In this document: one piece after another, positions 17,934-27,192 of the stretch
Layout: each line of letters begins with the position of its first letter
Position numbering within the stretch: position 1 is the stretch's first letter
Assembly (NCBI GenBank): GCA_035541875.1
Contig: DATKML010000011.1
Span: 59,881 to 123,880, forward strand
From: JAJPHI01 sp035541875
Lineage (GTDB): Bacteria > Desulfobacterota > Binatia > Binatales > Binataceae
Length of the DNA stretch: 64,000 nt
Direction: 5' to 3'
Position numbers and translations under genes: made by a program
Notes under the pieces: generated by a model
What the model was told of the DNA's origin: nothing
The model's input: only the letters and a program-made list of their open reading frames with translations
Database searches by the model: none

Positions 17934-19232
17934 ATGTCTGCGACAGCGATCAAGGAAATTCGGGCGCGGGAGATTATCGATTCGCGCGGTAATCCCACGG
18001 TGGAAGTCGACGTGGTACTGGAAGGCGGAGCCGTTGGCCGGGCCGCCGTACCCTCCGGCGCATCGACCGGGATGCATGAGGCGCTCGAACTGCGTGACGG
18101 CGACAAGAGTCGCTACGGCGGCAAAGGTGTCCAGAAGGCCGTCGCCAACGTCCACACCCTGATCCTGCCGAAACTGCGCGGCTTCGATGCCTCCAAGCAG
18201 GCCGACCTCGACAACACACTGCTCGCGCTCGATGGTACCGAGAACAAATCCAAGCTGGGCGCCAACGCGATGCTCGGCGTATCGCTCGCGGCCGCTCATG
18301 CCGTTGCAGCGGCGCATGGTATCGCGCTCTATCGCCAATTGAACGCCGGCGCGCACATCATGCCGGTGCCGATGATGAACGTGATCAACGGCGGTAAGCA
18401 CGCCGACTCCAGCGTCGATATGCAGGAGTTCATGATCGTTCCGCACGGCGCCGCCAGCTTCGCGGAAGCGATCCGGATGGGAGCGGAGGTTTTCCACTCG
18501 CTCGCCGCCGTGCTCAAACAGCGTGGGCACTCGACCAATGTCGGTGACGAGGGCGGCTTTGCTCCCAGTCTCCGCAACAACGAAGAGCCGATTGAGGCAA
18601 TTATCGAGGCAGTCACCCGCGCGGGCTACAAACCCGGCACACATGTTTCGGTTGCCCTCGATGCGGCCTCGAGCGAGTTCTACGAAAACGGCAAGTATGT
18701 CTTCTCGCGCTCCGATAAACAGGCGCGGTCGGCCGAGCAGATGGTCCGCCTCTACAGCGACTTCATCAGCCGCTATCCGATCGTGTCTATCGAAGATGGC
18801 CTCGGGGAAGACGATTGGAGCGGATGGAAGCTGCTGACGAGCGAACTCGGATCGCGCGTTCAGTTGGTGGGCGACGACCTGTTCGTCACTAATCCGGTTC
18901 GCCTCCGTCGGGGTATCGCGGAGAAGGTCGGCAACTCGATTCTGATCAAGGTCAACCAGATCGGTACACTGACCGAGACGCTCCAGGCGATCTCTGTAGC
19001 CAGCAACGCGGGCTACACCTCAGTAATCTCGCATCGCTCAGGAGAGACCGAAGACACCACGATTGCAGACCTAGCGGTGGCGACCGGTGCCGGACAGATC
19101 AAGACCGGCTCGATGAGCCGCGGTGAGCGCACCGCGAAATACAATCGCTTGCTGCGCATCGAAGAGGAACTCGGCTCCCGCGCCGTCTATCCCGGCGGCA
19201 AAGTATTCAAGGCCAGGAATGGAGCTGCCTGA
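17934..19232 (+). CDS. eno: enolase (phosphopyruvate hydratase)
   Basis: A 432-residue glycolytic enzyme. Diagnostic parts are REIIDSRGNPTVEVDV, GAVGRAAVPSGASTG (mobile loop), the general-acid Glu in GDEGGFAPSL, metal ligands in SIEDGLGEDDW and VGDDLFVTN, LIKVNQIGTLTET with the base Lys, and ISHRSGETEDTTIADLAVAT near the C-terminus. The ATG is preceded by CAGTGGAGTGACC. Its TGA stop overlaps the ATG of gpmI, so the two glycolytic genes are translationally coupled. Confidence 0.97.
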   Translation: MSATAIKEIRAREIIDSRGNPTVEVDVVLEGGAVGRAAVPSGASTGMHEALELRDGDKSRYGGKGVQKAVANVHTLILPKLRGFDASKQADLDNTLLALDGTENKSKLGANAMLGVSLAAAHAVAAAHGIALYRQLNAGAHIMPVPMMNVINGGKHADSSVDMQEFMIVPHGAASFAEAIRMGAEVFHSLAAVLKQRGHSTNVGDEGGFAPSLRNNEEPIEAIIEAVTRAGYKPGTHVSVALDAASSEFYENGKYVFSRSDKQARSAEQMVRLYSDFISRYPIVSIEDGLGEDDWSGWKLLTSELGSRVQLVGDDLFVTNPVRLRRGIAEKVGNSILIKVNQIGTLTETLQAISVASNAGYTSVISHRSGETEDTTIADLAVATGAGQIKTGSMSRGERTAKYNRLLRIEEELGSRAVYPGGKVFKARNGAA

Positions 19233-20770
19233 TGAGTCGGCCCTCGGTCGCGGCGTTAATCATTTTCGACGGATGGGGTAATCGCGCGGAGCGCAGAGAC
19301 AACGCGATCCTTTGCGCACGTACTCCGGTGATAGATCGCCTCTATGCCACGCAGGCCCACACCGAAATCACCACGTCGGGTGAAGCGGTCGGTCTCGCAC
19401 CCGGCGTGATGGGCAACTCGGAAGTTGGCCATACGACGATCGGATCAGGGCGCATCATCTACCAGGACGTTATGCGCATTACGAAGGCGATCGAAACCGG
19501 TGCCTTCGCAAAAAACCCCGTGCTTCTGGGCAGCATCGACGCCGCAATTCAGAAGCAGAGCACGCTTCATCTGTGGGGGTTGCTCTCCGACGGCAGCGTC
19601 CACAGCCATATCGATCACCTGCTCGCCTTGCTGGATCTCGCTGTTCAGAGAGGGCTCCGCAAAATCGCCGTCCATGCGATTCTCGATGGGCGCGACAAGC
19701 CGCCGCGCTCCGCCCTCCCCTTCATCGACCAGGTCGAGGCAAAGCTGAAGCAACTCGGATGCGGCCGGATCGTGATGGTCAGTGGTCGCTACTATGCGAT
19801 GGATCGCGACAAGCGCTGGGATCGTGTCGAGCGTGCCTGGCGTGCGATGGTAATCGGCGAAGCGGGTCATGCCTCAAGCGCGCGTGCCGCCGTTGAAGCA
19901 TCGTATGCCGCGGACAAGGGCGATGAGTTCGTTGAGCCTTGCGTCATCGGCGACCCGACGCCTCTTCGCGACGGCGATCAGGTTATCTGCTGCAACTTCC
20001 GCGCGGATCGCGCGCGTGAACTAACATCAGCCCTGGCGCTTCCCAACTTCGATGGCTTCGCGCGCCCGAGCTTCCCGCGAGTCGGCTATGCCTGCATGAC
20101 CGAATACGATGCGAGTTTCGGCTTGCCCGTCGCGTTCGCTCCGGAAGATATACATAACACCCTCGCCGCTGTGCTGGCCGAAGCCGGCATCAAGAATTTT
20201 CGCGTCGCCGAAACCGAGAAGTACGCGCACGTCACCTACTTCATGAACGGGGGTGTCGAGGAACCCTTTTCCGGAGAAGAGCGCGTACTCATTCCCTCCT
20301 CCAAGGCCGTCGCAACCTACGACCTCGAACCCGAGATGCAGGCTTCCAAGATCGCAGCAAAAGCTGCTGAGGCGATTCTCTCACGCAAGTTCGGCGTCGT
20401 CGTGATGAACTTTGCGAACCCCGACATGGTAGGCCATACCGGCAAGATGGATCCTGCTGTTAAGGCAATCGAGACCGTCGATGCGGCCCTCGGGACCGTG
20501 ATCAATGCACTGGAGCAGGTTGACGGTGTCGCGCTGATTACCGCGGATCATGGCAACGCCGAAATGATGGTCGATCCTGAGACGGGTGAACCACACACGG
20601 CGCATACCACGAATCCAGTGCCGCTGATTCTCTTCGACCCATCATTCAAGGGTCGTCTCAAGAGCGGCGGCGGGTTATCGGATATCGCGCCGACGTTGCT
20701 TGGAATACTGGGCCTGCCTCAGCCCGAGGAAATGACCGGACACGATTTGCGCGACCCTTCGCTGCGTTGA
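19232..20770 (+). CDS. gpmI: 2,3-bisphosphoglycerate-independent phosphoglycerate mutase
   Basis: A 512-residue alkaline-phosphatase-superfamily enzyme that interconverts 3- and 2-phosphoglycerate. The phosphoserine nucleophile is Ser63 in GVMGNSEVGH; the first metal site is IFDGWG near residue 11, and the C-terminal metal residues are in NFANPDMVGHTG, ITADHGNAEMM and PHTAHTTNPVPLI. Its ATG overlaps the stop of eno by one base. Eno and GpmI catalyse consecutive reactions, so co-translation makes metabolic sense. Confidence 0.97.
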   Translation: MSRPSVAALIIFDGWGNRAERRDNAILCARTPVIDRLYATQAHTEITTSGEAVGLAPGVMGNSEVGHTTIGSGRIIYQDVMRITKAIETGAFAKNPVLLGSIDAAIQKQSTLHLWGLLSDGSVHSHIDHLLALLDLAVQRGLRKIAVHAILDGRDKPPRSALPFIDQVEAKLKQLGCGRIVMVSGRYYAMDRDKRWDRVERAWRAMVIGEAGHASSARAAVEASYAADKGDEFVEPCVIGDPTPLRDGDQVICCNFRADRARELTSALALPNFDGFARPSFPRVGYACMTEYDASFGLPVAFAPEDIHNTLAAVLAEAGIKNFRVAETEKYAHVTYFMNGGVEEPFSGEERVLIPSSKAVATYDLEPEMQASKIAAKAAEAILSRKFGVVVMNFANPDMVGHTGKMDPAVKAIETVDAALGTVINALEQVDGVALITADHGNAEMMVDPETGEPHTAHTTNPVPLILFDPSFKGRLKSGGGLSDIAPTLLGILGLPQPEEMTGHDLRDPSLR

Positions 20771-20776
20771 CTTTGC

Positions 20777-21658
20777 CTAAGGTAAAACCACGTTCGTCGC
20801 CGGTGTAAATGCAATCGAACCAGCGTCTCCCGCAACTTGATTGGCCAATTTCACGCCTTTGCCACAGATGAATGCGCCGCGAGTCGCGAAACCGGCGCTC
20901 AGCGTACACGTTGCCTCAGGCGCAACTACCGTTCCATTCAGGACCGCATCTTTTCCTACAGTCACCGATTTACCTAGCACGAGGTAAACAAGGCTGGCAT
21001 TGGAAAACTTGGACCGGAACTTGCCGGAGCTAGGAATGTATCGGCGCCTATCTTGAGGTTACCGGCGACGACTAAGACAACCTGGTCAGTCAGATTGCTG
21101 GCTCCGACAAGAGTCAGTACCGAATTAGTTTTCAGAGTTATCGATGGAACAGTGATGATGTTCAGACCCGTCTGACTATCGACGATCAATTGGCTATCAT
21201 TCGCGGCAACGACGATCTTGTTCTGAATCACTTGGGTACGAGTCGCCGCCTTCACTGCGGTAACAAAAGTCGCCACATCCGCGATTGCCTGCGGCAACAG
21301 GGTCGTCGCCTCCGTGTTGGTGCCCGATGAATCAGCACTGAGACAATTGAAGCCGTCGGCTTGGATTATTTTCGATCCGCTCGTGATGCAGTTGGCCGCG
21401 TTTGAGCCTTTCTTCATGTTAATGCCGTTGGGCTCGGTGATAACGTCGCCTGCAGTAGAAGCCGAACTTTGAAAAATAGCTCCCGTGCCGCCTGACGTCG
21501 CCTCTCGAAAGCGATGAATCGGTACCAAAGCTCACTAGGCCCCCAGTACTGAGAACGCCGCAATTGAGCGCTGAGCCTAGATCGGTCGCGAGCGCGCAAC
21601 GGGTCTGAAATGCCAGCAACAGAACGGTTAGGCCGATAAGCAGTCGGCTTATTTTCAT
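20777..21658 (-). pseudogene. Secreted protein gene disrupted by two frameshifts
   Basis: Three overlapping minus-strand frames join into one protein of about 290 residues. The first frame has a signal peptide (MKISRLLIGLTVLLLAFQTRCALA) and reads GVLSTGGLVSFGT. Near 21505-21530 it shifts into a second frame (EATSGGTGAIFQSS onward). Near 21005, in a TTTT run, it shifts back to the first frame (ASLVYLVLGKSVTVGKDA to the end). A one-base loss in the TTTT run and a one-base gain upstream would explain it. The mature part is rich in Val, Thr and Gly with repeated beta-strand character. I do not recognise the family. It may be a decaying gene, or the shifts may be assembly errors. Confidence 0.6.
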
Positions 21659-21706
21659 CGCAAAACCTCGCAAGTTTCGCGACCAAGCTTGGCGGGTTCG
21701 ATAGAA

Positions 21707-21741
21707 CGGTTCAAGCGCCGCTTGCGGGCGGCGCTAAACCG
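21707..21741. other. GC-rich hairpin in the 3' region of the zinc-ribbon gene
   Basis: AGCGCCGC and GCGGCGCT pair over 8 bp around a six-base loop, and flanking CGGTT/AACCG extends the stem after an internal mismatch. On the minus strand it is followed by TTCTATC, a poor U tract, so it could be a weak terminator for the zinc-ribbon gene. Confidence 0.4.
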
Positions 21742-21749
21742 TATGTGCT

Positions 21750-21779
21750 GGGGCATCGATTTCTCGATGCCCCGTTTTT
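21750..21779 (+). terminator. Strong intrinsic terminator in plus orientation, no plus gene upstream
   Basis: GGGGCATCGA and TCGATGCCCC form a perfect 10-bp stem with a TTTC loop, followed by GTTTTT on the plus strand. On the minus strand the hairpin starts 5 bases after the stop of the zinc-ribbon gene but has no U tract after it. The nearest plus gene (gpmI) ends almost 1 kb upstream, so it would end either gpmI read-through or a short unannotated plus-strand RNA. Confidence 0.6.
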
Positions 21780-21783
21780 CGAC

Positions 21784-22488
21784 TTAGCTTTCGAAGTAGA
21801 GGATACGGCTGCAGTTCGGACAATAGTGGATCTGCAGATGCTTCTGCAGTTCGTTATAGAGCTGCGGTGGCAGCCGCATACGGCATCCCTGGCAAGTTCC
21901 ACCTTTGGCCTCGATTACCGCGACACCGCCTCGCCGGCTGAAGATCATCTGGTAACGCTGGAGCAGCGGTGCAGCGATGTCACGCGCCATAAGATCGCGA
22001 TCGACGCGCTGTTTGCTGATCGAGACTTTGAGATCTTCCATCTGCGCGGCGATCTCTTTTTCGACCGCGGCGACCTCGGCAACCTTCTGCTCGACAAGTT
22101 GCTGCAGCTCGTCGATACGGGGTCCACGCGGCTCCGCCCCCTCCATTTGCGCGAGCATGTCCGCCTCAAGCCGCTGATTGTTCTCCTTCAGCGACTCCAC
22201 CTCGGCGGCAAGAGCCTGCATCTCCTTGTCGTTGCGCACCTGGTTGAGCCGCATCCGCTTGTTGCGGATACGAGCCTCGCCCTCAGCCAACTCCTTTTCG
22301 AGGCGGCGTCGTGCTAGCCCGCTCTCCTGCTCTTCGGCGGTAAGACGATCCAGTTCAGCCTGATATTCCTGGCACTCGCGGCGCAGCTCTTCGACCCGTC
22401 CGGCAACTGATGAGAGAGACTCCTCCAACTCGCGCAACTCACGATCAATCGTTTGAAGGCTCATCAGCCTCGTTATTTCTTCGCGCAA
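21784..22488 (-). CDS. Coiled-coil protein with C-terminal C4 zinc ribbon
   Basis: About 234 residues. Most of the protein is a long heptad-rich coiled coil (SLQTIDRELRELEESL to KEIAAQMEDLKVSI). The C-terminus has a zinc ribbon with CQGCRMRLPPQ and HYCPNCSRILY, as in the widespread C4-type zinc-ribbon family sometimes linked to nucleic acid binding. I use the TTG at 22488 because GGAGGG lies six bases before it and homologues begin a few residues before the LQxID motif; an ATG at 22464 is the alternative. Further upstream the frame runs into the tRNA gene and is not coding. Function is unknown. Confidence 0.82.
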   Translation of the reverse strand: MREEITRLMSLQTIDRELRELEESLSSVAGRVEELRRECQEYQAELDRLTAEEQESGLARRRLEKELAEGEARIRNKRMRLNQVRNDKEMQALAAEVESLKENNQRLEADMLAQMEGAEPRGPRIDELQQLVEQKVAEVAAVEKEIAAQMEDLKVSISKQRVDRDLMARDIAAPLLQRYQMIFSRRGGVAVIEAKGGTCQGCRMRLPPQLYNELQKHLQIHYCPNCSRILYFES

Positions 22489-22589
22489 AACGCCCTCCGC
22501 GGAAATCCAATAAGCATCGCGCTTGTCGTATCGCCCAAAGTCGATCCGGCTAAGCCGACGCTGTTTTTGATTAAGATGTGGGATTGGGA

Positions 22590-22664
22590 TGGGCCCACCA
22601 GGATTTGAACCTGGGACCAGCCGGTTATGAGCCGGCAGCTCTGACCGGGCTGAGCTATGGGCCC
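22590..22664 (-). tRNA. tRNA-Ile (anticodon CAT, lysidine-modified type)
   Basis: A 75-base cloverleaf on the minus strand. The acceptor stem GGGCCCA pairs fully with TGGGCCC, with discriminator A and no encoded CCA. The D arm is GCTC...GAGC, the anticodon stem is GCCGG/CCGGC around loop CTCATAA (anticodon CAT), and the T arm contains GGTTCAAATCC. The loop context CTCATAA and overall likeness to ileX-type genes favour tRNA-Ile2, whose C34 is modified to lysidine by TilS, over a Met tRNA. Confidence 0.9.
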
Positions 22665-22729
22665 TGGTGAACACATTCTTGACGAGACTTTAGAAGAATA
22701 CCAAGTTCGAAAGGTAAAATTAAGCCCAG

Positions 22730-24496
22730 CTAATAATCCCGACGGCCGCCTTGGCGTCTCAAGGTGATGACCTCCTGAGCGGCAGCTGTGGCGGTCATTG
22801 GATCGACGCTACCACCGGCCGCGGCACGCCGCAGATCGCGCAGTTGATCCCGCCGATACTTCTCCGCCAGCGCCTTCAGATAGTCCTCCATCAGGATATG
22901 TTTCTTCGCTTCATCGGCGAGCAGCGGCCCGACCATCAACTCGCTGAGCCTTACGCGCTGATCGTCGCTCAGATGCGGCATCACGGCCGCTTCGAAGGCG
23001 CTATCTAAAAGTTCGGAACGGCACGCCTCAACCAGAGCGGTTAGCGCATCGTCGGAGGTTGGAAAATCTATCCTGGCGCCAACCTCGGGGCGCAGATCGG
23101 GCCATAGGAGCGCGAGCGCGATGAGGGCGAGTTTGGCTTGCGAGCCTGCATCGATTGCTCGGGCCTGTCGTCGGGGAGCAGGAGGTGTCGCAGCAGGCCG
23201 TTTCGTCTGACGCGCCTTTCGCCCTTCGACCCGCAGCAGCTCCTCATCGATCCCCAGCATCCCCGAGGCTTTACGCGCCAGCAGGTCAAATTCGAAAGGA
23301 TTCGTTATTTTGCCGAGAATCTGAGCGACCCGCTCTGCCGACCGCGCACGCTCTTCGACCGACCCGCTGGCCGCGGCGGCCTGCTCATGCAGGAAGTACT
23401 CCACGAGCAGTTCGGCCTGATCGAGCACCTCGGTCATCGCCTGTGCGCCATGCTGACGCACGAGCGTATCGGGGTCGAAACCCGGCGGAATAAACGCGCC
23501 GCGCCCCAGCATCCCCGCATCGAGGAAAACCTCCAGCGCACGCATCGAGGCTTTGCGCCCCGCGTTATCGCCGTCGAAGCATGCGAGGAGGTTCTTCGTA
23601 TAGCGCGCGAGCAACCGAATCTGCTCAACCGTAAGCGATGTCCCGAGGCTCGCGACGGTCTCCTTGAAGCCTGCCTGCGCCAGCGCGATCACATCGATAT
23701 AGCCTTCGACGATAATCGCGCGATCGGCCTTGGTAATCGCCTGCCGTGCCTCACTCAATCCATAGACGGTGCGAGCCTTGGAGTAGATCGGCGACTCCGG
23801 CGAATTGATATATTTCGGCAGTCGGTCATCGAGCACCCGCCCGCCGAAGGCCACCACCCGCCCCTGCGCGTCGCGGATCGGGAACATCAGGCGAGCCCGA
23901 AACATATCGTAGGGCGAGCCGCTGCGATCGTCCTGCTTGAGCAATCCAACCTTAAGACCCGCCGGAACCAGACCACGCTTTCGTAACGCCGCCGCCAGAT
24001 TCGCCGGGCGTGCAGGCGCGAAGCCCAACGCGAAGCTTTTGGCCGTCTCGACCGTGATATCCCGGCCTTTCAAATATTCGCGTGCGATCGCACCATCCGG
24101 GGTATTCCAAAGAACGTGCGCATAAAACTCCGCCGCAACCTGATTCGCATTGGCGAGTGCATCGCGCTCTTCCGCCGACGGGGCACCGGGGCTCGCGATC
24201 GGTTGCGGCAGTGCGATTCCGTAGCGCCGCGCCAGTGTCTGGATTGCCTCGGGAAAGGTGAGTGCATCCATCCGCATCACAAAATCGAAGACCGACCCGC
24301 CCGCGCCGCAGCCGAAGCAGTGGAAGAAACCCCGCTCCGGATTCACGCTGAACGACGGCGTCTTCTCGTTATGAAACGGGCATAGTCCGGTGAAGTTACG
24401 CCCCGCGCGACGCAACTGCACATGCGCACCGATAATCTCAACGATATCGGCGCGCGAACGTATCTCTTCGATCTTGTCCTGACTATAGAGCGCCAT
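22730..24496 (-). CDS. dnaG: DNA primase
   Basis: A 588-residue replication primase. The N-terminal CHC2 zinc-binding domain shows LCPFHNEKTPSFSV and FFHCFGCGAGGSVFDF. The core has the FGGRVLDDRLPKYINSPESP segment, the TOPRIM motif VEGYIDVIALAQAGF with its catalytic Glu, and the LLACFDGDNAGRKA metal-binding Asp cluster. The C-terminal part (about 440-588) would contact DnaB. Its ATG overlaps the stop of the upstream glycerophosphodiesterase gene by one base (TGATG). The rpoD gene often found after dnaG is not here; tRNA-Ile follows instead. Confidence 0.97.
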   Translation of the reverse strand: MALYSQDKIEEIRSRADIVEIIGAHVQLRRAGRNFTGLCPFHNEKTPSFSVNPERGFFHCFGCGAGGSVFDFVMRMDALTFPEAIQTLARRYGIALPQPIASPGAPSAEERDALANANQVAAEFYAHVLWNTPDGAIAREYLKGRDITVETAKSFALGFAPARPANLAAALRKRGLVPAGLKVGLLKQDDRSGSPYDMFRARLMFPIRDAQGRVVAFGGRVLDDRLPKYINSPESPIYSKARTVYGLSEARQAITKADRAIIVEGYIDVIALAQAGFKETVASLGTSLTVEQIRLLARYTKNLLACFDGDNAGRKASMRALEVFLDAGMLGRGAFIPPGFDPDTLVRQHGAQAMTEVLDQAELLVEYFLHEQAAAASGSVEERARSAERVAQILGKITNPFEFDLLARKASGMLGIDEELLRVEGRKARQTKRPAATPPAPRRQARAIDAGSQAKLALIALALLWPDLRPEVGARIDFPTSDDALTALVEACRSELLDSAFEAAVMPHLSDDQRVRLSELMVGPLLADEAKKHILMEDYLKALAEKYRRDQLRDLRRAAAGGSVDPMTATAAAQEVITLRRQGGRRDY

Positions 24497-25239
24497 CAGG
24501 ATTCCAGCACTGACCGCAGGCGCGCGGGATAATTCGTCATAATCCCATCGACTCCCACTGCGATCAGACGACGCATCTCCTCGCGATCATCAACGGTCCA
24601 AGTATACACCTGATAGCCCAGCCGATGCGCCGTGGCGCATACCTCCGGCTTTACCAGCTTCGCCTCCGGATGAATCGCCCAGGCACTCAACCGCGCCGCC
24701 GCGGCCATCATTCGCGAGGGCGCGCAATCCGCCAGTACGCCAATCCGGATTTCAGGCGCAATCTTCTTCACCCGCATCAGCCAATCCCATTCGAAGCTCG
24801 AAACCACGGCGGTCCGCTCGGCCGATCTTTCGCGGATAATTCGGCAGACCTCTTCCTCGACTCCGTGCGCTTTAAGTTCGATATTCAGTCCGCAGCGGCC
24901 ATCGACCAGATCGAAGACCTCATCGAGTGTCGGAATCTTCTCTCCGGCAAAATCGTTACTTCGCCGGCTACCCGCATCGAGGCGCTGAAGTTCCGCGAGC
25001 GTCATCGAGCCGACCTTACCCGTTCCATCGGTCGTGCGATTCACCGTATCGTCGTGAATCACAACCAGCGCACCGTCGGCGCTCCGCTGGATATCCAGCT
25101 CACACATATCAACACCGGCCTTGATTGCTGCCTCGAAAGCCGCGAGGGTGTTCTCCGGAAAGTCGGCGCTGGCACCGCGATGAGCGATCTTCCGGACGAT
25201 GTGCGCCCCGTTCTTCGCTTCTCGCGGATTGCTCCCCAT
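24496..25239 (-). CDS. glycerophosphodiester phosphodiesterase (UgpQ-like, cytoplasmic)
   Basis: A 247-residue TIM-barrel phosphodiesterase without a signal peptide. The catalytic pair of His residues is in KIAHRGASADFPENT (near residue 19) and VVIHDDTVNRTTDG (near 61), with metal ligands in CELDIQ and NIELKAHG. It cleaves glycerophosphodiesters to glycerol 3-phosphate plus alcohol. It lies immediately upstream of dnaG and shares one base with it, so the two are likely translated together. Confidence 0.92.
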   Translation of the reverse strand: MGSNPREAKNGAHIVRKIAHRGASADFPENTLAAFEAAIKAGVDMCELDIQRSADGALVVIHDDTVNRTTDGTGKVGSMTLAELQRLDAGSRRSNDFAGEKIPTLDEVFDLVDGRCGLNIELKAHGVEEEVCRIIRERSAERTAVVSSFEWDWLMRVKKIAPEIRIGVLADCAPSRMMAAAARLSAWAIHPEAKLVKPEVCATAHRLGYQVYTWTVDDREEMRRLIAVGVDGIMTNYPARLRSVLES

Positions 25240-25366
25240 GCCTCAAAGGAGACCATGCGTCTTGGCGGCTCGCAAACGGAAGTGCTGAAAATCTTAACAG
25301 CGCCTTAGCCTCGGTCACCTCCATCGCCTATTCTTTCGGTCGATGCACCGGGTTAAGTCTGGACGG

Positions 25367-26257
25367 ATGGCTCCATCGAACAAACCGCAAAGCTTCACGC
25401 GCGTGATCGTCGAAACACCGATGACGCTAGCCGATGAAGCCGCCGGTATCTTCAGCGCCTTCGGTTCCCTCGGATGCGAAATCCGCCGCGTTCCCGGCAA
25501 GCGCACCACCAAAGCGAAGACGCGCGCCCGAATCCACGCCTACTTCGACAAGCTCAACTCGCGCGCCCTGGGCCGGATCACCAAGACGCTCCAAAGCGCC
25601 GGGATGGTCGATGCCGACGCCCAGCCGGTCATCAGCAGTGTCGAGGATCCCGGATGGGCCACGATGTGGCAGAAGCGTTTCGAGCCGTTCCCGGTCGGCG
25701 ACCATCTGCTGATCGTTCCCCCGTGGAATCGGCCGACAGTAGCGGACCGCGTCTCTATAACGATTCGGCCGGGCCAGGCCTTCGGCACGGGTCATCATGC
25801 TTCGACCTTTGGCACCCTGCACCTGATGCAGGATCTCTTTGCCGAGCGACGCTTCGAGCGGGTCCTAGATGTCGGCACTGGATCGGGCATCCTCGCGATC
25901 GCGGCTCATAAGCTCGGAGCATCGAAGATTGTCGCAATCGATCTCGACGCCGTCGCCCTCGAAAACGCGATCGAAAATGCCGATCTCAACCGCGCCGCCC
26001 GCGCCATTCGTTTCTCTGCTGCGCCGCTCACCTCGATTCGCGGCCACTTCGACTTGATTACGGCGAATATCCTGAGTTCGGTGCTGATCCCGATGGCTCC
26101 GCTGCTCATCGCGCGGCTCCGTCCCGATGCCTCTCTGATTCTCGCCGGCATCCTCGCTCGCGAAGCCGATGCGGTAATCGCGACGTACAAGCCAGCACTG
26201 AAGCATCTGCGGACGCGCGCCGACGGTGTCTGGCGCTCGCTTCTGTTCCAACGATGA
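25367..26257 (+). CDS. prmA: ribosomal protein L11 methyltransferase (PrmA)
   Basis: About 296 residues. The N-terminal L11-recognition part (roughly 1-110) ends with the linker EDPGWATMWQKRFEPFPVG. The SAM domain contains GQAFGTGHHASTFGTLHLM, VLDVGTGSGILAIAAHKLGA, and ITANILSSVLIPMAP, which correspond to the PrmA signature including the NILxxxL motif. An ATG at 25343 is also in frame; I use 25367 since a weak GGA site precedes it. It overlaps rsmE by four bases, a common pairing of ribosome modification genes. Confidence 0.92.
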   Translation: MAPSNKPQSFTRVIVETPMTLADEAAGIFSAFGSLGCEIRRVPGKRTTKAKTRARIHAYFDKLNSRALGRITKTLQSAGMVDADAQPVISSVEDPGWATMWQKRFEPFPVGDHLLIVPPWNRPTVADRVSITIRPGQAFGTGHHASTFGTLHLMQDLFAERRFERVLDVGTGSGILAIAAHKLGASKIVAIDLDAVALENAIENADLNRAARAIRFSAAPLTSIRGHFDLITANILSSVLIPMAPLLIARLRPDASLILAGILAREADAVIATYKPALKHLRTRADGVWRSLLFQR

Positions 26258-26994
26258 ATCAGCTTCCGCGCTTCGTGATCACTCGCTCAGCCATCCTGGG
26301 CTCGATCGTGCGCCTCGAAGGCTCCGAGCTGCATCATCTCCGCGACGTGCGCCGGCTCGGACCCGGCAGCGCCGTCACCCTTATCGACGAGGCGAACGGC
26401 CTGTACACCGGCCGTGTCGAGCGCATCGATGCGAATTACGCCGAGATTTCGCTCGAACCCCTGGCAAGCGCTCACGACGCTCCATCGATCATTCTCGCCG
26501 CCGGGCTTATCAAAGGACCCCGGATGGATCTGCTGGTCGAGAAAGCCGTCGAACTGGGCGCCAGCGAGCTGATTCCTTTGCTGGCCTCACGATCGGTAAT
26601 GCACGATATCGGCGCCCAGCGTATCGAACGATGGCGACGGCTCGCACTTACCGCAGCCAAGCAGAGTCTCGCGCGCCGCCGGATGGTGCTCCAACCCGCG
26701 ATGACCATTGCGCAGCTTGTTGGTGCCGTGCCACAAGATACGCTTACGTTGGTGTGTGCGATGGACGGTGCTCCGCTCGGCGCGATTGTTCGCGAGGCTA
26801 AGCCAAGTCGGATAATGCTTGCCTGCGGACCCGAGGGCGGCTTTGACCCATCCGAGATGGCGTTGCTGCGTAACGCGGGCTTTCGAGCCGTAGGACTCGG
26901 CGCAAATCGTCTCCGGAGCGAAACCGCGGCCTTGGCGGCATTGAGTATCGTCGCCGGCGCAACTTACGAGATTGCTAATATCGCACCCTCCTAA
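26254..26994 (+). CDS. rsmE: 16S rRNA (uracil-1498-N3)-methyltransferase
   Basis: A 246-residue SPOUT-class methyltransferase. An N-terminal PUA-like part (HHLRDVRRLGPGS onward) is followed by the knotted domain with GLIKGPRMDLLVEKAVELGASELIPL near residues 85-110, ACGPEGGFDPSEM near 190 and the C-terminal LGANRLRSETAALAALSI. All SAM-binding blocks of RsmE are present. Its ATG overlaps the stop of prmA (ATGA). Confidence 0.94.
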   Translation: MNQLPRFVITRSAILGSIVRLEGSELHHLRDVRRLGPGSAVTLIDEANGLYTGRVERIDANYAEISLEPLASAHDAPSIILAAGLIKGPRMDLLVEKAVELGASELIPLLASRSVMHDIGAQRIERWRRLALTAAKQSLARRRMVLQPAMTIAQLVGAVPQDTLTLVCAMDGAPLGAIVREAKPSRIMLACGPEGGFDPSEMALLRNAGFRAVGLGANRLRSETAALAALSIVAGATYEIANIAPS

Positions 26995-27020
26995 TGACTT
27001 GAGACACAGCCCGCCCCACT

Positions 27021-27154
27021 GTCATTCTGAGCGCAGTGAGCAGCGCGAACGAAGTCGAAGAATCTCGGATTGCTCCGCGATCCGGCCGAAGTATAACGAG
27101 GCCGAGGCTAGCGGAGCCGGCACCGGTTTCGTGATCCGCGAAGCGCTCATCATG
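27021..27154 (+). repeat. Dispersed REP-like repeat, copy A
   Basis: Starts GTCATTCTGAGCGCAGTGAG, continues with GCGAACGAAGTCGAAGAATCT, a central hairpin (GCTCCGC/GCGGAGC) and a tail GCCGGCACCGGTTTC, ATCCGCGAAGCGCTCATCAT. It fills the gap between rsmE and gshB. Copies B and C share the same layout. Confidence 0.85.
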
Positions 27155-27192
27155 ATTTAGGATATGGAACGGCAGCCCAGGAGAGTCGACTA

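Noticed and set aside
21691..21712. T-loop-like GGTTCGATAGAAC, possible second tRNA
   Set aside because: No acceptor, D or anticodon arms can be built around it.
21658..21784. RNase P RNA, which is often next to this zinc-ribbon family
   Set aside because: Only about 125 bases are free and the conserved RNase P blocks are not seen.
22489..22674. Upstream extension of the zinc-ribbon protein to an ATG at 22674
   Set aside because: That part translates the tRNA-Ile gene, so the frame is open by accident.
23138..23986. A 282-codon plus-strand open frame inside dnaG
   Set aside because: Antisense to the primase core; Arg-rich shadow sequence.
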